This document shows positions 7,647 to 10,859 of a stretch of 10,859 nt of DNA, in pieces. The first letter of the stretch is position 1. The number at the start of each line of letters is the position of its first letter. This DNA comes from Acidobacteriaceae bacterium (GTDB lineage Bacteria; Acidobacteriota; Terriglobia; Terriglobales; Acidobacteriaceae): contig DAICZO010000209.1 in NCBI GenBank assembly GCA_027311125.1, positions 1 to 10,859 of the forward strand. Direction: 5' to 3'. Position numbers and translations under genes: made by a program. The notes below the pieces were generated by a model. It ran no database searches. It saw nothing but the letters and a program-made list of their open reading frames with translations, and was not told the origin of the DNA.

Positions 7647-8882
7647 TTAGGCTTGAGCGGTGGGTGCCAGTTCAAGTTCGACATTGCTACAGGTAGAATT
7701 TCGTGAGGCTAAGTACTCACAGAGGATGCGGTTGCTATTACTCGCGCCTTGATCGTTAAACGCTATACGTACTGGTTCACGATTTAGCGCCGCAAGTATG
7801 GCCGTTGCAAGTTTCGGTGGATCTAAGTCTTCTGGGGTGAGGATATTCAAGACGCCCTTCTCGGCCATCTTCTGCGCGCGAACTGTCTGTTCTTGGTCTC
7901 CACCGCCTGTAAAGGGAGACACGAGGGCGCGAACGCCGGTACTGAGAATATCCATCATTGTGTTGTAACCGGCCATACTGATGGAGAGATCTGCTTGTTT
8001 GAGGCAGGCGGCAAGATTGGGGGTGTAGCGGGTGAAAGTTACGGAGTGGATGTCACTGGCAAGACGCTGTAGCCGTTGGAATGCCTGCTCCTCCATGAAT
8101 GGACCCGCGAAGAAGTGGAACTGAAGCGGAAGTACTGACTGCAGTTGTTGCGCTGCATGTAGGCAGTTCTCAAGGAATAGGTGGCCGCTTAGTGGTTGGC
8201 CACCGCCGTTGCTGACAACAATCGTACGTGCAGCATTTGGCTGTGGTGCTGGCACGGTAGTCACAAGTTGGACTGGCTGCTGCTGAACAACGTAGCCGGT
8301 GTAGCGAACAGGGCAGACGAGATCGGAAGAGCGGAGAAAGGTCTCACCGAGGTGTTGAAGATTGGGATCGCCATGCACGAGGATGAGATCGTAATATCGA
8401 TTTGCTATCTGACAGACACGATCCTCATATTCTGGCTGATCTTTTCTAGTTACCAGAATGTCCCGTAGACTGCAGACGATCATGGTTCCTCCACTGCTGG
8501 TTTGCCGACGTGCGAAATCCAGAAGAGGAAGTAATTCGAATGAAAACTGCTTTCTGCCAAATGGAAATAGTTCGGTAATGAGAATGTCTGGCCTGTGTGC
8601 TTCGAAGGCGCAGAGCAGGATCTCGCGCCGTATCTGTTTGATCCGTTCAAGGTCTTCAGCGTCATCACAGGTCTGCAGTTGGGAGAAGTTGGAGTCAGAT
8701 GTGATGGTTGGAAGCTGAATGACGGTAACACCTTTCGGTGTACTAAACCCCTGTGGTGTCACGCCTCCAAGAACGAATAGAACCTCAAAGTCGTTAGCAA
8801 GTGCCGTGACAATGGCTGTACTACGTACGAGATGGCCCATGCCCAAAATGTGTTGACAATAAAACATCACTCGCTTCGCCAT
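7647..8882 (-). CDS. MurG-like glycosyltransferase, COG4671 family (copy A)
   Basis: A 411-residue GT-B enzyme with the same plan as its downstream neighbour. It begins MAKRVMFYCQHILGMGHLVR, with the canonical GMGH at 14-17 thought to contact the acceptor. SNGGG at 224-228 opens the C-terminal half, SMAGYNTMMDIL at 302-313 matches copy B's donor motif, and DQEQTVRAQKMAEKG (329-343) matches the EEQKIRAERM block. The two proteins are clearly paralogous in layout but differ through most of the chain, so the duplication is old or they came separately. The start at 8882 has a strong GAGGGAG site at 8887-8893 on the minus strand. As the first minus-strand gene after the divergent control region, it probably leads the operon. 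It is a soluble or membrane-associated cytoplasmic enzyme; specificity is unknown. Confidence 0.82.
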   Translation of the reverse strand: MAKRVMFYCQHILGMGHLVRSTAIVTALANDFEVLFVLGGVTPQGFSTPKGVTVIQLPTITSDSNFSQLQTCDDAEDLERIKQIRREILLCAFEAHRPDILITELFPFGRKQFSFELLPLLDFARRQTSSGGTMIVCSLRDILVTRKDQPEYEDRVCQIANRYYDLILVHGDPNLQHLGETFLRSSDLVCPVRYTGYVVQQQPVQLVTTVPAPQPNAARTIVVSNGGGQPLSGHLFLENCLHAAQQLQSVLPLQFHFFAGPFMEEQAFQRLQRLASDIHSVTFTRYTPNLAACLKQADLSISMAGYNTMMDILSTGVRALVSPFTGGGDQEQTVRAQKMAEKGVLNILTPEDLDPPKLATAILAALNREPVRIAFNDQGASNSNRILCEYLASRNSTCSNVELELAPTAQA

Positions 8883-8944
8883 ATATCTCCCTCAACTAGT
8901 GCCCTGGCCGGTACGAGGTAGTATCGGCTCTACACTGACCTAAA

Positions 8945-8965
8945 GCACGTTGGCAACCAACGTGC
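8945..8965. promoter_or_regulatory. Perfect interrupted palindrome, possible operator or promoter element
   Basis: Arms GCACGTTGG (8945-8953) and CCAACGTGC (8957-8965) are exact reverse complements around CAA. It lies 62 bp upstream of the copy A glycosyltransferase start, where an operator would be expected. There is no T run, so a terminator role is unlikely. The spacing also creates GG-N10-GC on both strands, the skeleton of a sigma-54 promoter, although the flanking bases match that consensus poorly. Confidence 0.45.
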
Positions 8966-9020
8966 ATGTACGGAGAAGCCTTTTAGAATCAATGTGTAGT
9001 TGGCTAAAGCTGCATTGAGT

Positions 9021-9037
9021 TGTGTTGATTCAACACA
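9021..9037. promoter_or_regulatory. Perfect interrupted palindrome, possible regulator site
   Basis: TGTGTTGA and TCAACACA are exact inverted 8-bp arms around one T. The site sits about 305 bp before the proposed sigma-54 start point, within the range of enhancer-binding activator sites. A partly similar stretch, AATGTGTAGTTGG, is at 8991-9003. The regulator is unknown. Confidence 0.4.
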
Positions 9038-9054
9038 TAGTTGAAGTTGGAACA

Positions 9055-9068
9055 CCCACTTTTGTGGG
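9055..9068 (+). repeat. Short hairpin
   Basis: CCCAC and GTGGG flank a TTTT loop. The stem is only 5 bp and no T run follows, so a terminator role is doubtful. Confidence 0.2.
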
Positions 9069-9314
9069 AGCAGCATTGTGATGTCCATGGATGCTGAGGG
9101 TAAGACTGTATGACGTAAATCACAAAGATGAATTAGTTGTGCCGAGGGAGAGATTGTTCAACCATGACGTTTACGTAGGCCGAAGTGATCAGCAGATATC
9201 TTGAACTAGCCGGCAGGTGAGTTATTTGTGGGCATGCCTGTGTCGATCTAACTCAACACGTTCTTGGAATGCGATAGAAGTGTAAGTATTCATAGGCGAT
9301 ATGGACACATTGGA

Positions 9315-9332
9315 TTGGCATGTCACTTGCAT
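9315..9332 (+). promoter_or_regulatory. Sigma-54-type (-24/-12) promoter
   Basis: TTGGCATGTCACTTGCAT fits the consensus TTGGCACG-N4-TTGCA with one mismatch (T for C in the -24 box) and the required GG-N10-GC spacing. With the C at 9330 as -12, transcription would start near 9342, leaving a 12-nt leader that still contains the GGAG at 9343-9346 and the ATG at 9354. This also argues against the upstream in-frame ATG at 9264, which would lie before the promoter. Sigma-54 control needs an ATP-dependent activator, none of which is encoded in this window. Confidence 0.5.
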
Positions 9333-9342
9333 AGGCAGGTTT

Positions 9343-9346
9343 GGAG
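9343..9346 (+). promoter_or_regulatory. Shine-Dalgarno site deciding the GT4 start
   Basis: GGAG lies 7 nt before ATG 9354. The longer-frame ATG at 9264 has no comparable site. Confidence 0.65.
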
Positions 9347-9353
9347 AATACCG

Positions 9354-10724
9354 ATGAGTGAAAGTGCAGCGTCCGATACGCAGACTGAGCAAGCCGAAAT
9401 TTTGAAAGTGCGATTAGGTAGGGTTCGTTCGAGTGAGGTCTCTAATCCCGGACTGCGGAAGATTGCTTACCTGATGAAGACCTATCCTCGTTTGTCTGAA
9501 ACCTTCATTCTGAATGAGATTCTAGGCCTAGAGGAATTAGGTGCCCATCTACATATTTTTTCACTGCGGAGACCAGACGACAGCAGCTTTCATCCTGCAG
9601 TGGAGAGAGTCTCTGCAAATGTGACATATAGCCTAATATTGACTGGCCTCGCGTCTGTTTCAAATTGGATATTGCTACTGAAGCTGCATTTCCTGCTTTT
9701 ACTACGTCGTCCGGTAGCTTATACACGAACAATTACAGGTTATCTACGACAACCTGGAAGACAGCGACTAAAAGAACTACTCCACGCTGGTTATTTTGCC
9801 CATACTATTCGAGAAAGTGGATGTACACATATCCACGCTCACTTTGCGAATGTTCCTACAACTGTTGCAGAGCTAATTCATGGATTTACTGATATACCGT
9901 TTAGCTTTACGGCACATGCCAAAGATATTTATCGCTCAAGTCCCGCTGAGCTAGATCGAAAAATTGCAAAAGCAAAGTTTGTCTTGACGTGCACGGACTA
10001 CAACCGCAAATATCTCATTGCATTATCAACGAGCAATACGAACATTCATTGTGTTTATCACGGAATTGATCTCAGTCTATTTGATGGTTGCAGAGTAAAC
10101 AGCAATGCGGCGCTATCAGTCAACGATATACCACTTATATTGAGCATAGGTCGTTTTTGTGAAAAGAAGGGATTTCCGTATTTGATCCGTGCATGTCGAA
10201 TGCTACAAGACCGTGGAATCAAGTTCCGTTGTGTGATTGTAGGTTATGGGTCCATGCGCGAAGAATTAGAGGCGCTGATCGTAGAACTGGGTCTTGAAGG
10301 TAGAGTTGCATTAGCAGGGAAGATGACTCAAGATCGTGTGGCCGATATGTATCGCACTGCTGATATCTTCGCCCTGCCTTGTCTGGTTACTGATGACGGC
10401 GATCGTGATGGAATTCCTAATGTACTAATTGAAGCTATGGCGCAGCGCCTAGCGGTAGTATCGACTAACGTATCGGGTATTAGTGAGCTGGTCGAACCGA
10501 TGAATAACGGTCTACTTGTGCCAGAAAAAAACACTGAAGCATTAGCTGAGGCCTTAGAAACTTTGCTGTGTCAACCGAAGTTGCGACGGCAGATGGGGGA
10601 TAGTGGACGAGAAAAAGTGATGCGCCACTTTTCACTTGCCTCGAGTGCATCGGAAGTATGGTCTACATTTCAAACGGATGGCCGTGGTTTAGATGTAATG
10701 CAGAGAGTTGCGCAAAATGATTAG
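9354..10724 (+). CDS. GT4-family glycosyltransferase, WcaL-like
   Basis: A 456-residue GT-B retaining glycosyltransferase, probably adding a sugar to an exopolysaccharide repeat unit in the cytoplasm. The N-terminal acceptor domain includes IAYLMKTYPRLSETFILNEI (37-56), typical of the colanic-acid WcaL/AmsK branch, then HIHAHFANVPTTVAEL (159-174) and FSFTAHAKDIY (183-193). The GT4 donor domain has LILSIGRFCEKKGFPYLIRA (261-280), VIVGYG (294-299) and DGIPNVLIEAMAQRLAVVST (352-371), with the conserved glutamate at E360 and a second acidic position near E378. A hydrophobic leucine-rich stretch at ~104-118 may touch the membrane. The frame is open from 9264, but the Shine-Dalgarno and the promoter support 9354. 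It overlaps the next gene by 8 bp, a sign of translational coupling. Base composition is visibly more AT-rich than the central minus-strand genes. Confidence 0.87.
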   Translation: MSESAASDTQTEQAEILKVRLGRVRSSEVSNPGLRKIAYLMKTYPRLSETFILNEILGLEELGAHLHIFSLRRPDDSSFHPAVERVSANVTYSLILTGLASVSNWILLLKLHFLLLLRRPVAYTRTITGYLRQPGRQRLKELLHAGYFAHTIRESGCTHIHAHFANVPTTVAELIHGFTDIPFSFTAHAKDIYRSSPAELDRKIAKAKFVLTCTDYNRKYLIALSTSNTNIHCVYHGIDLSLFDGCRVNSNAALSVNDIPLILSIGRFCEKKGFPYLIRACRMLQDRGIKFRCVIVGYGSMREELEALIVELGLEGRVALAGKMTQDRVADMYRTADIFALPCLVTDDGDRDGIPNVLIEAMAQRLAVVSTNVSGISELVEPMNNGLLVPEKNTEALAEALETLLCQPKLRRQMGDSGREKVMRHFSLASSASEVWSTFQTDGRGLDVMQRVAQND

Positions 10725-10859
10725 ACGTCAAGTACCACTTCGGAAGATACTGCCCGAGGGGTTGCGACTGGGACGCTTCTTCTGGCCTGAGATTACAAGA
10801 GAAAAGAAGTTGATTCCCCTATCTACGTTAGGTGTGGTTATGACCGTTGTGCTCACAAC
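10717..10859 (+). CDS. N-terminus of a probable ABC exporter (partial, runs off the right edge)
   Basis: ATG 10717 overlaps the GT4 stop by 8 bp in another frame, with GAGAG about 9 nt upstream. The 47 visible codons begin MIRRQVPLRKILPEG and continue with RLGRFFWPEITREKK, then a hydrophobic turn-on, LIPLSTLGVVMTVVLT, that looks like a first membrane helix. A basic cytoplasmic lead, an amphipathic LGRFFWPEI-type elbow and then a helix is the usual start of type IV ABC exporter half-transporters (MsbA/multidrug-like), which fits polysaccharide or lipid-glycan export beside a glycosyltransferase. No ATPase motif lies within the window, so the family call is inference from a short N-terminus; another membrane protein is possible. 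Confidence 0.5.
   Translation, partial: MIRRQVPLRKILPEGLRLGRFFWPEITREKKLIPLSTLGVVMTVVLT

Larger units (their letters stand above)
8883..9353. other. Divergent intergenic control region
   Basis: 471 bp between the minus-strand glycosyltransferase operon and the plus-strand GT4 gene. No plausible small gene was found. The region must carry promoters for both directions. It holds a perfect interrupted palindrome at 8945-8965, a second at 9021-9037, a small hairpin at 9055-9068 and a sigma-54-like promoter at 9315-9332. No convincing sigma-70 -35/-10 pair was seen for either side. Confidence 0.7.

Noticed and set aside
9264..9353. 30-residue N-terminal extension of the GT4 protein
   Set aside because: No ribosome site at 9264, no family counterpart, and it overlaps the proposed promoter; ATG 9354 has GGAG at proper spacing.
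1..10859. CRISPR array, rRNA, riboswitch or toxin-antitoxin pair
   Set aside because: No regularly spaced repeats, conserved RNA cores or paired small genes were found on either strand.

Overview
The window looks like chromosomal DNA from an Acidobacteriota member (Terriglobia type). This is inferred from the large Oar-like TonB-dependent receptor with an N-terminal carboxypeptidase-regulatory-like domain, a family greatly expanded in that phylum, and from the moderate GC content. Nothing in the window fixes the genus.

Left edge (1-662): a wreck zone of mobile DNA. The first ~81 bases encode a decayed piece of an IS3-family transposase (HTH_21 region only). At 209-253 lies the exact 3' half of a tRNA-Val(CAC), from anticodon loop to CCA, without its 5' half. 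That is what a tRNA-targeted integration event leaves behind. Bases 254-662 hold no recognisable gene.

Centre (663-8882, all minus strand): five genes in one direction. In transcription order they are two paralogous MurG-like (COG4671) glycosyltransferases, a UDP-glucuronate 4-epimerase-type SDR, UDP-glucose 6-dehydrogenase and the outer-membrane receptor. The dehydrogenase makes UDP-glucuronate, the epimerase would convert it to UDP-galacturonate, and the glycosyltransferases are candidates to build these or other sugars into an exported polysaccharide. Gaps of 48-112 bp fit an operon, with the receptor the least certain member.

Right part (8883-10859): a 471-bp divergent control region followed by plus-strand genes. 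The first is a WcaL-like GT4 glycosyltransferase. The second overlaps it by 8 bp and runs off the window; its N-terminus resembles an ABC exporter. The control region has a close match to a sigma-54 (-24/-12) promoter just before the GT4 start codon, plus two perfect interrupted palindromes that could bind an activator or repressor. Two starts were moved inward from the longest frame because of Shine-Dalgarno evidence: epimerase to 6256 and GT4 to 9354.

Overall this is an exopolysaccharide or cell-surface glycan locus beside a tRNA integration site. No wholly new system is evident. The most interesting signals are the tRNA-Val remnant and the sigma-54-like promoter with its upstream palindromes.
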